This document shows positions 1 to 9,400 of a stretch of 64,000 nucleotides of DNA, in pieces (position 1 is the first letter of the stretch; every line of letters begins with the position of its first letter). The notes beneath the pieces are model-generated. The model was given only the letters and a program-made list of their open reading frames with translations, did no database searches and had not been told where the DNA came from. Origin of the DNA: Isobaculum melis (GTDB taxonomy: Bacteria; Bacillota; Bacilli; Lactobacillales; Carnobacteriaceae); NCBI RefSeq assembly GCF_900111355.1, contig NZ_FOHA01000001.1:124001-188000 (forward strand), in the 5' to 3' direction. Made by a program: the position numbers and the translations under genes.

Positions 1-279
1 ATAATAAACTTGCAATGTATCTAGGACAAAAGCATTTTGGTGTGTGTTAGTGGAATTGATATGATAACTATTATTCCGTAAAACAATAGCTAACGTATCA
101 TTTGGAAAAGCCAGTGTTAAATCATGATTAATTGCATGAATAAAGCGATGTGTACTAGTAGAAGAAATGCCAAATTTGTCCATGATGTATTTTGCGCCAA
201 TCCCATGCTCGTTTAAGAGGATTGATTTTAGTATATTGTGTTTTTGGATATCAATTGCTTGCATAAAGAAATGTTTCAT
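1..279 (-). CDS. Mga-like transcriptional regulator, N-terminal part (cut by window edge)
   Basis: The reverse strand is open for 93 codons from an ATG at 279 to the window edge. The start has a strong ribosome binding site (AAGGGGGAC, about 9 bases upstream). The peptide begins MKHFFMQAIDIQKHNILKSI. Residues about 15-55 look like a winged helix-turn-helix (ILLNEHGIGAKYIMDKFGIS, then a recognition-helix-like segment), as in the N-terminal domains of Mga/AtxA and some PRD-type regulators. These activators usually control surface or virulence genes, but no target can be read here. The C-terminal part lies outside the window. The Mga assignment rests on the pattern of this short N-terminus. Confidence 0.55.
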   Translation of the reverse strand, partial: MKHFFMQAIDIQKHNILKSILLNEHGIGAKYIMDKFGISSTSTHRFIHAINHDLTLAFPNDTLAIVLRNNSYHINSTNTHQNAFVLDTLQVYY

Positions 280-569
280 TCCATTTGTCCCCCTTCTCAA
301 ATTGTGAATGATGAAGCTTAGTACACTGTGTTCATTTTAACATTAGAAAAACGATAGTGATTATTAAAATGTGGGGAGAAACAAACCATTGAAGAAATGT
401 CATTAGATTTCGCTGGATACTATTCCAATCGAATGAAAAAAATCAGTCTTACCAATAAAAAAATTAGCAAGAATTAAAAAAGGGAAAACTAGTAATAAAG
501 CAAAAAGTGTTCAGAAAAGAATCACATAAATAGTGTAGGAACGCTAGGCTTGGGAAGGAGCGCTGATTA

Positions 570-1013
570 GTGGCAGAAAACTATACAGAGGCAGATATAT
601 TTTTAGTCATTTATGACACCCTAGATACAAAACAGCATAGTCTATTTTGTATTATTAAAAATGATAAAGCCTATCATACTAAATTGATTACAAAGCAATT
701 ACAAGAAATGAAGGCAATCAAAATTCATGAAATGAACTTTTGGTATGAGGGGCATATTCGAAATAAGCCAATCTATCTAGAAGAGTATGTGCCCTATCAA
801 GGTGCAGTTGCCTTACAAGTGGAAGGCTCAGAAGACTTACTTCAAATAGAGGAAGTGTTACTGTTTGATGTGACCTTTAGTAACGAGCATGATTTCGTTT
901 TTCGCAGGAAAATTATTTTTCCAAAGAATATTAAGCTACAGCTAATAGAGGAGGAAATTAGAGAAATGTATTGGCAGGTTAAAGAAATCCAGACGATATC
1001 ATTAGCTGTTTAA
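570..1013 (+). CDS. hypothetical protein, 147 aa
   Basis: GTG start with GGAAGGAG about 9 bases upstream. The protein is 147 residues, acidic and soluble-looking, with no signal peptide or membrane segment. It alternates beta-like stretches (IFLVIYDT, QHSLFCIIK, VALQVEG, VLLFDVTF) and ends in a helix rich in Glu. I do not recognise a family. It is followed at once by a bidirectional terminator shared with the convergent prenyltransferase gene, so it is probably monocistronic. The preceding 290 bases (280-569) hold no convincing gene, only an AT-rich stretch that presumably contains its promoter and that of the divergent Mga-like gene. Confidence 0.6.
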   Translation: MAENYTEADIFLVIYDTLDTKQHSLFCIIKNDKAYHTKLITKQLQEMKAIKIHEMNFWYEGHIRNKPIYLEEYVPYQGAVALQVEGSEDLLQIEEVLLFDVTFSNEHDFVFRRKIIFPKNIKLQLIEEEIREMYWQVKEIQTISLAV

Positions 1014-1017
1014 CGAA

Positions 1018-1061
1018 AAAAGTCATCCTTTAGTTAGAAATAAAACTAAAGGATGACTTTT
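1018..1061. terminator. bidirectional terminator between convergent genes
   Basis: Inverted repeat AAAAGTCATCCTTTAGTT / AACTAAAGGATGACTTTT with an 8-base loop. It has T-rich tails on both strands and lies between the 147-aa gene and the convergent prenyltransferase gene. Confidence 0.85.
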
Positions 1062-1063
1062 AT

Positions 1064-1966
1064 TTACCATGCACCAAAGAAAAATAATAAAGAATAACAA
1101 ACAATCACTAAAGAAAAAGAAGCAATGACCTTAGGGAATGTTTTGAGTTTAATCTGTTCTTTAAAGTAAGGCTGCAAATTTTTCCAAACAAGTGGGAAAA
1201 GAAGCAGTAGCCCTAGAATTGAGAGTGGCGCTAATTTAAAAATTGCTAAAATAATTGTCCAAATAAAGACAAACAACATCAAGCCTTTAAATAATTGGAC
1301 CGCTCTTTTTTTACCAATAAAATAAACAAGAGTATGACGGCCATTTTCAATATCTTGCTCTAAATCACAGGTATTGTTTGCAAGTAAACAACAAAACATA
1401 CTGATAACAGTAGGCAGCGCAATTAAAAGAACCTTACCAAAATCTATTAGTGTAAGTGGTGATTGTTGATAGGTAGCTAAATAAGTGCTAACTAAAGGAA
1501 TAACAAATCCGATAGCTAATGAAGTAACAGTTTCAGCAATGGGCAAACTATTTAAAGGCCTTGGCCCAGCTGAATAAAAAATCCCCACAGAAAAGCCAAT
1601 CACACCAAAAACAAAGACTGGCCATCCGGTTTGAATCACAAGGAAAGCCCCTAAAATGCCAGAAGCCAATAAGAAAATCAAAAATAAATAAAGAACCAGC
1701 TTTAAAGATAATTGATCTCTACCAATAATATTGGTTGTCATTTTATAATCATCAAAATCATCCTTGGCATTTTTAAAATCCATATAGTTATTAAAAATAT
1801 TTACAGCAATATGGAACAAAAAGATAATGATTAAACAAATCAGCAATTCCCATCCCAGTGTAATTGAATAGTGATAATGGCCATAAGAAATTCCAAGTAA
1901 AAATAAAAAAATATTTAAGGGAAGGGTATAAACCTCAGCTAACTCCCAAAATTGTTTGAACGACAT
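1064..1966 (-). CDS. menA: UbiA-family prenyltransferase, MenA-like (1,4-dihydroxy-2-naphthoate prenyltransferase)
   Basis: A 300-residue, very hydrophobic protein with about eight to nine membrane helices. The two UbiA motifs are present: an Asn/Asp motif around NNYMDFKNAKDDFD in the first cytoplasmic loop and NNTCDLEQDIENGRHT in the second. UbiA enzymes join a polyprenyl diphosphate to an aromatic acceptor; in this group MenA makes demethylmenaquinone. I chose the ATG at 1966 because GGAGG lies just upstream of it; an upstream in-frame start would run through this ribosome binding site. No other men gene is in the window, so the substrate is inferred from family resemblance. Another UbiA specificity is possible. 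Confidence 0.75.
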   Translation of the reverse strand: MSFKQFWELAEVYTLPLNIFLFLLGISYGHYHYSITLGWELLICLIIIFLFHIAVNIFNNYMDFKNAKDDFDDYKMTTNIIGRDQLSLKLVLYLFLIFLLASGILGAFLVIQTGWPVFVFGVIGFSVGIFYSAGPRPLNSLPIAETVTSLAIGFVIPLVSTYLATYQQSPLTLIDFGKVLLIALPTVISMFCCLLANNTCDLEQDIENGRHTLVYFIGKKRAVQLFKGLMLFVFIWTIILAIFKLAPLSILGLLLLFPLVWKNLQPYFKEQIKLKTFPKVIASFSLVIVCYSLLFFFGAW

Positions 1967-2120
1967 AAACATCCTCCTACTATTTTTCAGTCTCAAAGGG
2001 ATTATAGAACTGAAAGACTGGATATCAATCGACTAAAATCGACAGCTATCTTCATGAACGCAAGCCAATTCATTATACTGATAAAACAACAATTCGTCTA
2101 CTAGCATAACTTATTGCCCT

Positions 2121-2167
2121 TAATAAAAACTGGATTGGATAAAATGGCCACATTTTATCCAATCCAG
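2121..2167 (-). terminator. terminator of the GntR gene
   Basis: Perfect 17-bp stem CTGGATTGGATAAAATG / CATTTTATCCAATCCAG with a 4-base loop. On the reverse strand it is followed by TTTTTA. It lies just beyond the GntR stop codon. Confidence 0.85.
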
Positions 2168-2211
2168 ATCTATTTGCTGTTTTTGCATGATGGTTAACAG
2201 TCAGCTGCTCT

Positions 2212-2859
2212 TTACCATGTATCGTATTCAGCATTTTTAGTATGCCAATGAACCTCTTGAATATATCTTTGAGCAGTTTCTTTTTGTTTTTCTTTTAAAT
2301 AAGTAACAATCTGTTTATGCTCTTTATTTGCTGCATCAAGCAATGCGCTTAAATTCTCATTTTTTTGAATCGTATAGTCGCTATTTAATAAGTACCTTTT
2401 CAACTGTTCAATGGTTTCAATCAGTTTTTGATTCCCACATTTATTGATATAAACATCATGAAATTCTTTTTGCAATTGATTATATTTAGGGAACATTTCG
2501 TTTTTAACCGCAATATCCATTGAATCAATTAAAAAATTCATTTGTTGAAAATCTTCTTCTGTTAAGTAATCAACCGCTAAAGAGGCAGCTTCACCATCTA
2601 ATAAACCAATCACTTGGTAAATATCCTCTTGGTCTTTTTCAGTCAGCTCTTTAATTTTAAAGCCTTTACGAGGAATGTTTTCCAAGTAGCCATCACTTGC
2701 TAGCTGTAGTAAGGCTTCTCTAACAGGTGTCCGACTTACTCCAAGCTCATTAGCAATTTGTTGTTCTACAATTTTATCCTCTTTGTTTAGACTACCGGTA
2801 TCAATTAAATTTTTAATGTGGTTATAAACATGATCCTTTAATGATAGATAATTTTTCAT
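2212..2859 (-). CDS. GntR-family transcriptional regulator, FCD (FadR-type) subfamily
   Basis: The protein has 215 residues. Residues about 6-72 form the GntR winged helix, with the characteristic IANELGVSRTPVREALLQL segment. Residues about 75-205 are all helical and match an FCD effector domain, which binds small carboxylic ligands, often through a metal. It is divergent from the DDAH/permease/ArcR-like cluster starting at 3202 and is therefore the natural candidate to control it. A perfect palindrome in that promoter region (3161-3175) is a plausible operator. The ligand cannot be read from the sequence; arginine or a methylarginine derivative would fit the neighbours. Confidence 0.85.
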   Translation of the reverse strand: MKNYLSLKDHVYNHIKNLIDTGSLNKEDKIVEQQIANELGVSRTPVREALLQLASDGYLENIPRKGFKIKELTEKDQEDIYQVIGLLDGEAASLAVDYLTEEDFQQMNFLIDSMDIAVKNEMFPKYNQLQKEFHDVYINKCGNQKLIETIEQLKRYLLNSDYTIQKNENLSALLDAANKEHKQIVTYLKEKQKETAQRYIQEVHWHTKNAEYDTW

Positions 2860-3160
2860 AATTGTACGAAATCCCCTCTATATTATTACCTGTTAATTTA
2901 CGCTATTCATAATATATCATTTATAGGAAAAAAATAGAAGAACAACCTTTCGAAGGGGTCACTGAAAATACCAGTAGGCTTGTTTCATACTTGTGTCGTC
3001 CTCATTCTTTATTTAGCTTCCAACTGAACGCTATTTTTTTAATAAATAAAATCATTGCTGAGAAATCCGGCTGTTACAGTGTTTTTCAGATGTTTGCTCA
3101 TAAAAATAAAAAAACTTTTTACAAATGTGAAATTGCTCTCATTATTTCCGGTTTGTACAT

Positions 3161-3175
3161 TGTATACTGTATACA
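3161..3175. promoter_or_regulatory. palindromic operator candidate upstream of the DDAH gene
   Basis: TGTATAC-T-GTATACA is a perfect 7-bp inverted repeat about a single base. It lies 27 bases before the DDAH start. It occupies the spacer of a possible promoter (TTGTAC, 17 bases, TAATAA), so bound protein would block transcription. FadR-type GntR proteins bind short palindromes of this kind, and the divergent gene encodes one. No second copy is seen next to the gntR start. Confidence 0.5.
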
Positions 3176-3201
3176 TAATAAAAAGAAAGAAGGAATGAAT
3201 C

Positions 3202-3969
3202 ATGTTCAAAAATGTCATTGTTCGTGTACCATCAAGATCTATCTCAGAAGGAATTACTAGTGTGGATTACGGCACGCCTGTTTATGAAAAAGCAATTGTG
3301 CAACACGAGAACTATGTAAGCGCTTTAACTAAATGTGGTGTCAATGTTACTGTTTTAGGACCTCAAGAAGAATTTCCTGACTCTTGTTTTGTTGAAGACG
3401 TTGCATTATGTACAAGTAAATGTGCGATTATTACACGCCCAGGTGCAGAATCACGTAGAAAAGAAGCAATTTTACCAGATATGTTAGAAGCATTAGAAGG
3501 TTTTTATGAAAATATTGAACGCATTGAAGCACCAGGAACAGTTGAAGCTGGTGACATTATGATGGTTGGAGATCACTTCTATATTGGTGAATCTGCTCGT
3601 ACAAACCGTGAAGGTGCCAACCAAATGATTGCCATTTTAGAAAAATATGGCTTAACAGGCTCTATCGTAGAAATGAAAGAAATGTTACACTTGAAAACAG
3701 GGTTAGCTTACTTAGAAAATAATAACCTATTAGTAGCAGGCGAATTTAAAACAGCACCAGAATTTGAAAAATTCAATCGTATTGAAATTGAAATGAATGA
3801 AGCATATGGTGCAAACTGTATTTGGGTAAATGACACTGTTATTGTGCCAGAAGGCTATCCAATTGTACAAAAGAAAATTGAAGATTTAGGCTATAAAGTA
3901 TTAGTAGTGGATACTTCTGAATACCGTAAAATTGATGGCGGTTTAAGCTGCTTATCTCTTAGATTTTAA
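3202..3969 (+). CDS. dimethylarginine dimethylaminohydrolase (DDAH)-family amidinohydrolase
   Basis: A 255-residue guanidino-group-modifying enzyme. DDAH hydrolyses methylated arginines to citrulline and an amine through a covalent Cys intermediate. The length and active-site spacing fit bacterial DDAH: FPDSCFVEDVAL (Asp60, Asp66), VEAGDIM (Glu115), HLKTG (His163) and a C-terminal SCLSLRF (Cys250). Arginine deiminase proper is much longer (about 400 residues), so ADI is unlikely. Start is the ATG at 3202 after GAAGGAA. It lies upstream of an ArcD-like permease, suggesting uptake of a guanidino or citrulline-type compound coupled to its hydrolysis. Exact substrate is inferred. Confidence 0.8.
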   Translation: MFKNVIVRVPSRSISEGITSVDYGTPVYEKAIVQHENYVSALTKCGVNVTVLGPQEEFPDSCFVEDVALCTSKCAIITRPGAESRRKEAILPDMLEALEGFYENIERIEAPGTVEAGDIMMVGDHFYIGESARTNREGANQMIAILEKYGLTGSIVEMKEMLHLKTGLAYLENNNLLVAGEFKTAPEFEKFNRIEIEMNEAYGANCIWVNDTVIVPEGYPIVQKKIEDLGYKVLVVDTSEYRKIDGGLSCLSLRF

Positions 3970-4046
3970 GCCAATCCGTGAATTGAAAGAGGTATGATAG
4001 CAATATCGTACCTCTTTTATTGTGAAATAATAAGGAGGTGCTTTTT

Positions 4047-5453
4047 TTGGAAACGCAAAATAAAGGCTTAAACTTATTTGCACTCATTGCCCTAATTGTG
4101 AGTTCAATTATTGGTGGTGGTATCTTTAACCTGATGTCCGATATGGCGAATACCGCTTCAGCTGGCGCAACATTGATTGGTTGGTTGGTAGCAGGTGTCG
4201 GAATGGGCTCATTAGCATTTTGTATCCAAAATCTGAATGCGAAAAGACCTGATTTAGATGCAGGAATTTATAGCTATGCAAGAGAAGGTTTTGGCAATTA
4301 TATGGGATTTAACTCCATTTGGGGTTATTGGGTCTCTGTTATTTTAGGAAACGTTGCATTTGGTACCTTAATGTTTAGTGCCATTGGCTATTTTATTCCC
4401 ATTTTTGAAGGCGGTCAAAATATTTATGCGATTATTGGCGCATCCGTTGTTTTATGGTTAATTCATGTGCTGATTTTAAAAGGAATTGAAAAAGCTTCAT
4501 TTGTGAATACAATTGTGACCATCACTAAGCTTGTTCCTTTAGCCTTATTCTTAGTTTTTGTCATCTTTGCTTTTAAGAGTAATATTTTTACTGAAAACTT
4601 TTGGGGTACGCTTAGTCGGAATTTTGAATTTGGTAACGTGATTGAACAGGTAAAAGGAACGATGCTCATTACTGTTTGGGTATTTATTGGGATTGAAGGT
4701 GCAGTTGTTTTCTCTAGTCGTGCGAAGAAGAGAAGTGATGTAGGGAAAGCAACCATCATTGGTTTTGCAACGGTTACATTGATTTATATGCTAGTAACTG
4801 TACTTTCTTATGGGATTATGACACAGGATGAGTTGCGCAACTTACCTCAACCAGCGATGGCTTATGTCTTAGAATCTGTTATTGGTAAAGCTGGGGCAGT
4901 GATTGTCAATATTGGTGTCATTATTTCAATTTTAGGCGCTTGGATTTCTTGTACCTTATTAGCTGAAGAAAGTGGTTATCAAGCCGCTAAAAATGAAACC
5001 TTCCCTAAACCTTTCTTGAAAGAAAATAAAGAAGGTGCACCGATTGTTTCATTACTAGTAACCAACGTGATTGTTCAGCTATTTTTATTTAGCTTCTTAT
5101 TTACAGATAAGGCCTATACTTTAATGGCGTCCTTATCCTCTTCAATGATTCTGATTCCCTATGCATTTATTGCCTTTTATCAAGTGAAGTATACCTTCCA
5201 AACAAAAGGAAATGCTGATTTTATGCGAAATGCGATTTTAGGGATTGTTTCTAGTCTGTATATGTTATGGCTACTTTATGCATCAGGTGTTTGGTATTTG
5301 TTGCTAACAGTCCTATTATTTGCACCAGGAACACTGATTTATATTTGGGTAAGAAAATCTTATCAGAAAAAAGTCTTTACCAAAATTGAATCAGTCATTG
5401 CGATGATCTTTGCCATTTTGTTTGTTGTCTGCATTTGGCAATTGGTTATGTAG
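4047..5453 (+). CDS. APC-superfamily amino acid antiporter, ArcD-like
   Basis: A 468-residue polytopic protein with about 12 helices. The APC signature is in helix 1 (LIVSSIIGGGIFNL), and residues such as GWLVAGVGMGSLAFCIQNL resemble basic amino acid/polyamine antiporters (arginine:ornithine ArcD, lysine:cadaverine CadB). The start is the TTG at 4047, 8 bases after AAGGAGG; an earlier in-frame GTG lies inside that ribosome binding site. It sits between the DDAH-family enzyme and the ArcR-like regulator. By analogy with the arginine deiminase pathway it may import the guanidino substrate and export a product such as citrulline. The real substrates are not shown by sequence. Confidence 0.8.
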   Translation: METQNKGLNLFALIALIVSSIIGGGIFNLMSDMANTASAGATLIGWLVAGVGMGSLAFCIQNLNAKRPDLDAGIYSYAREGFGNYMGFNSIWGYWVSVILGNVAFGTLMFSAIGYFIPIFEGGQNIYAIIGASVVLWLIHVLILKGIEKASFVNTIVTITKLVPLALFLVFVIFAFKSNIFTENFWGTLSRNFEFGNVIEQVKGTMLITVWVFIGIEGAVVFSSRAKKRSDVGKATIIGFATVTLIYMLVTVLSYGIMTQDELRNLPQPAMAYVLESVIGKAGAVIVNIGVIISILGAWISCTLLAEESGYQAAKNETFPKPFLKENKEGAPIVSLLVTNVIVQLFLFSFLFTDKAYTLMASLSSSMILIPYAFIAFYQVKYTFQTKGNADFMRNAILGIVSSLYMLWLLYASGVWYLLLTVLLFAPGTLIYIWVRKSYQKKVFTKIESVIAMIFAILFVVCIWQLVM

Positions 5454-5465
5454 TATGGTGGGAAA

Positions 5466-6155
5466 ATGAGAGAGGGTCCAAGTAAACCAAATCGCTTTTC
5501 ACATTTACGAACGCACCCCATTTTTTCTCAACTAGATGATACACAGTTTCAAACATTGACTCAGCATTTATATGAGAAAAGAATCAAAAAAGGTCAATGT
5601 ATTTTTAGAGAAGCAGATGAACGGAGTTACTTATATATACTAAAAAAAGGCATGGTACGAGTTGAGCGCTATGATGAAACAGCTGAATTTTGTTTTTTAG
5701 ATTTTATCAAAGAAGAGGATTTGTTTCCTTATGGTGGCTTGTTTAACGATTCCCTGTATCATTTCGATACTTATGCTGTATCAGATGTGGATGTTTATTA
5801 TATTGCGACAACACCCTTTGAAAAAATCTGTCAGGATAATTTACAGCAAATGCTTTTCCTATTGCGCAAACTATCTCAAACACTTGAAGAACAAGAACGA
5901 CGTTTACAGTATTGTTTAAATCCAAGTGCGTTAGAACGCATTATGCAAAGCTTAACCTATTATAAAAAAACATTGGGTAAGGAAGTTTCACCTGGCATCA
6001 TCAAGATTCCTTACCCACTGACAATCAAAGAAATTGCAACAAGTAGTGGGACAACACGAGAAACGGTTGGACAAGTCATCAAACAGTTAAAAAGAAAACA
6101 GCAGATTTCATATGTTAAGAAAATGTTTACTTTTTATGAAACAGGTCTCTCTTGA
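5466..6155 (+). CDS. Crp/Fnr-family regulator, ArcR-like
   Basis: The 229-residue protein has a cyclic-nucleotide-binding-type beta barrel at residues about 20-130, a dimerisation helix, and a Crp-type helix-turn-helix near the C-terminus (LTIKEIATSSGTTRETVGQV). It has no cysteine cluster of the FNR iron-sulphur type. The gene begins 12 bases after the permease stop, so the two are probably co-transcribed. Crp-type ArcR proteins are commonly linked to arginine deiminase genes in enterococci and related bacteria, where they act as activators. The association here with a DDAH-family enzyme and an ArcD-like permease supports the same role. The ligand is unknown. Confidence 0.8.
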   Translation: MREGPSKPNRFSHLRTHPIFSQLDDTQFQTLTQHLYEKRIKKGQCIFREADERSYLYILKKGMVRVERYDETAEFCFLDFIKEEDLFPYGGLFNDSLYHFDTYAVSDVDVYYIATTPFEKICQDNLQQMLFLLRKLSQTLEEQERRLQYCLNPSALERIMQSLTYYKKTLGKEVSPGIIKIPYPLTIKEIATSSGTTRETVGQVIKQLKRKQQISYVKKMFTFYETGLS

Positions 6156-6226
6156 GTTTTAAATAAACTTTCTTATAAACTAATAACAAAACGTTTTTCC
6201 TTACAGAAAATGAATGAGAATCCTTG

Positions 6227-6255
6227 TTGACACTGGATTCTTGATGAGATAATAT
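6227..6255 (+). promoter_or_regulatory. sigma-A promoter for the leader of the secreted-protein gene
   Basis: TTGACA at 6227-6232, a 17-base spacer, and TAATAT at 6250-6255. This predicts a transcript starting near 6262, about 180 bases before the coding region at 6441. Confidence 0.7.
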
Positions 6256-6267
6256 GTAGTTGCAAGT

Positions 6268-6407
6268 AACACTTGTTTAATGCAATACCTATTTTCTATA
6301 CTAAAAAAAAGAATATTATTCAGTATCTAAACTGTTAAAATCTTGTTCTACCAAGATTTTAACAGTTTTTTCTTTATTTCCTCTTTTTATTGCATTAAAC
6401 AAGTGTT
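6268..6407 (+). ncRNA. structured leader: long inverted repeat enclosing an intrinsic terminator
   Basis: Two 20-base arms, AACACTTGTTTAATGCAATA at 6268-6287 and its exact reverse complement at 6388-6407, flank a strong terminator (6330-6373). The outer repeat continues with a few mismatches (GCAAGT against its partner). A promoter lies just upstream. The predicted transcript either ends at the internal terminator as a short RNA of about 110 nt, or reads through into the 1001-aa gene. I do not recognise a known riboswitch or T-box here. It may be an attenuator, a small RNA, or a folded remnant of an inserted element. Confidence 0.5.
6330..6373 (+). terminator. internal terminator in leader of the 1001-aa gene
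   Basis: Perfect stem AACTGTTAAAATCTTG / CAAGATTTTAACAGTT with a 6-base loop and a following TTTTCTTT tail. It could end transcripts of the upstream ArcR-like gene, or attenuate transcription from the promoter at 6227. Confidence 0.8.
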
Positions 6408-6440
6408 TTTTGCTAACTTGAGGAAAGGAAGAATGATACT

Positions 6441-9400
6441 TTGAGACATAAAATTTCAATTAAAAAAATGATCATTGTTGGTTTAAATTTAGTATTCCTA
6501 TTGCTACTTTTATCCACAACGAACAATATTCGAGCAAAAGAAGAAAAAACATCAAAAATAACAACTAAAATGAGCAGTGTGACAATTGACCAAAATACCC
6601 CATTCCCATTCGAAGTCCCAATGGATGCAGTTGGAAAAGTAGAAAATGCTCTTCCTAACGACTATGTTCAAGCAAAGGGTGTAAAGCCAAATTTCAAAAA
6701 AATAGAACTGAATTCTTACAGTACAACTTCTGGTGATACGATGGAGGTTAAGGGCAATCGTTATATCCAACAGTTGAATGAAGAAGGCGATTACTTGCTT
6801 GTTTCAAGCTCAAGAAATGATGGAGATATGGGGAAGTCTGACTCTCCACCTGCCTTGTATACACTTAATATCCTCAAATTGAATAAAAATGGTAAGATAT
6901 TAGATCAAAAAAACATACAGACAGGGATGCCGTATAATCCTTTTAATACAACTGATACATTTCTAAGTGGTCTACATAGTGCAAATGCTTCTCCGATTAT
7001 TCCTTATGGAAATCAACGATACGGTATTATTTATACGGGGAGAGGAGCTGGTTTATTTGAGGAAAGAAGACTAGTTGTAATAGAAAATAAAAGCACAACT
7101 TTTGACATTGTTCATCGATCAACCATTTCGAGTTCTTTCACACAAAGTATAGAAGCTGTCAGACCATTATGGGGTGGAACGAAATTTCTAGCTTATGGTT
7201 TTTGGGAGAGAAGGACAGATGATCCAGATCATCCACCAGCCCCAGAACCTCAATCATTAGAAGTATATGAATTTAATACGATTCTAAATACATATACTAA
7301 ATTAGTTGATTTGCAACATGAAAAAATTTCAACTATTTTAACACCAATGACTGCATATTATGGAACTGAACTTGTTGATTTGAGAGATACAGGTGATGGC
7401 TATTTTGGTAAGGTAAGATATTATAATCAATATGCACCTAAAAATTATAAAATATTCTTTTATAAATGGAACTACTCTGGACAACTTCTTTCGCAGAGAA
7501 TAGATCATCACACTACTGATAGTGTTATTCTTCATGAGATATCTAATCAAGAAAGAATTTATTATTATAGGCATGAACCAGATGCTACAGTATTATATCA
7601 ATTAGATACATCAACTTATGCTGTGAAAGAAATCAAAAAATATCCAATAAATACGTCATTTAAATTACAAATGCAAAAGCAACCCAATAGTGACGGAATA
7701 AAGTATGTTTTTTATGGTAGTGTCTGGCAACCAAAAATTGGTGAATTCGCTCCTTGGAATCTTGAACCTGGTGTTGTATTGGCATATTTAGATGACGATT
7801 TTAATGTCATCAATGCTACGGGGATACTTGTCGAAGATGGCATGCCAGTTAACTTTTCTGAAATAGACACACTGGATGCTGAGGGTAATTTATTTGTAGC
7901 GGGAAATACCCAATCTAAAACATTTTCTAAGCCACCAATTGGCTCTGGATGGGTAACAAAAGTTGGCACCGAATCAATTTCAAATATCTTTTTTGGCGCG
8001 ATGAAAAAAATCGATGATTATCCTCCAGGTATCAAATTTAATGATAAGCTGATTGTTAAAATGGACGAACCGTCCATTGACTGGGATCAAGCTTTGTTAT
8101 CAGATGTCGAAGCTTATGACACCTTTGATATAGGAGATAATTTAAATGGTGAGCAAGCAAAACTTCAGGCAACCATCAATCGAAATCCAAATGCACCTAC
8201 AAATCCAATCGACTGGAAAGGACTAGGCTTAAATAAAACAGAAACTGGTCCACAATGGATTAAATATTTCATCAAAGATAGCTCCAACCAAGTCACCGCA
8301 GCTTCCCGGTTATTAAATGGAGTGGATGAAAATACAGATTATGACAAAACAAATCCAGAGAACTTTTTAAGTGCAGGTAATTTTGGAATTGATATTAAAG
8401 ATGTAACAAGTTTAGATCGTCTATCTGCTAAGTCAGCAGCAGCGCTTAAAGCCTGGCATACAGAGAGTAAAGGGATTCTGATAGATGATGGTACAGCAAG
8501 CAAAGATGTTGCAAAAGTGAATCAAACAGAATTACAAGCCATTAAAGACGCGAAAGTGACTTATGATACTGCAATCACTGCTGAAGAGAAATCAAAAATT
8601 ATTCGTCCTTATCCATTAACCTTTACCTATGAAGATCGAACTGTCCAAGTCACCGTTTTTGTCACAGATGATACGACAAAAATTGAAAATAATATGGTGA
8701 TTTATGGTTTTGACTTTGAAGCGTCTATTAAAAAAGTAAAAAACATTACTTCTGATGAAGTGAAAAGTCTAGCCTATGCTTCAGCATGGGATTACCAAAT
8801 GAAATGGGGCGCGACAGCGTTACCTGTAAGTAATCTCACAGTAGACTTAAGCTTTACAGATCCAGATAAAAGCTTAACAGGATTGAATTTAGTCACAGAA
8901 GCCAACGAATCCTATAAAGTAAAATTTGATTATCAAGATAGTACAGGTAAGAAAGCAACCAATCATCTGCCTTCCGCATCTATTTATGGCAGTCCAGCTA
9001 AACTAAATATTCGCCATGTTGTCTTAGATTCACAAGCCGACTTAGTGATACCTACAACAGGTTACTTAGTAGGAGAGAATCAAGATACTACTGGAAAAGT
9101 CGCTTCTAATGTTAATCTAAAAACACCAATATTAACAGATGATACAGATCAAACTTTTGTATTGAAACAATTAGAGCTAACTTTTGACCATTGGTGTTAT
9201 CAAATGCGACCTATCGTTCCAGAATACTATCAATATGAGGGATATGTTGCAAGTACTAAAGATCCAGCAACAAACAAACAACACGAGGCCAAAGATAAAG
9301 GGATTCCAACGACACTGCCAATCCTAGACTATCAAACAGAAGAGGAATATTGGCTAACCATTTATCTTAAACCACTCACAACTGATGCACCTCGGCCTTA

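Noticed and set aside
360-480. short frame EEMSLDFAGYYSNRMKKISL upstream of the 147-aa gene
   Set aside because: No start codon at a proper distance from the GGGGAG site and no recognised family; may be chance or a remnant.
2991-3260. 89-codon forward frame over the DDAH promoter
   Set aside because: It covers the operator and promoter, overlaps the DDAH start in another frame, has no good ribosome binding site and an unconvincing composition.
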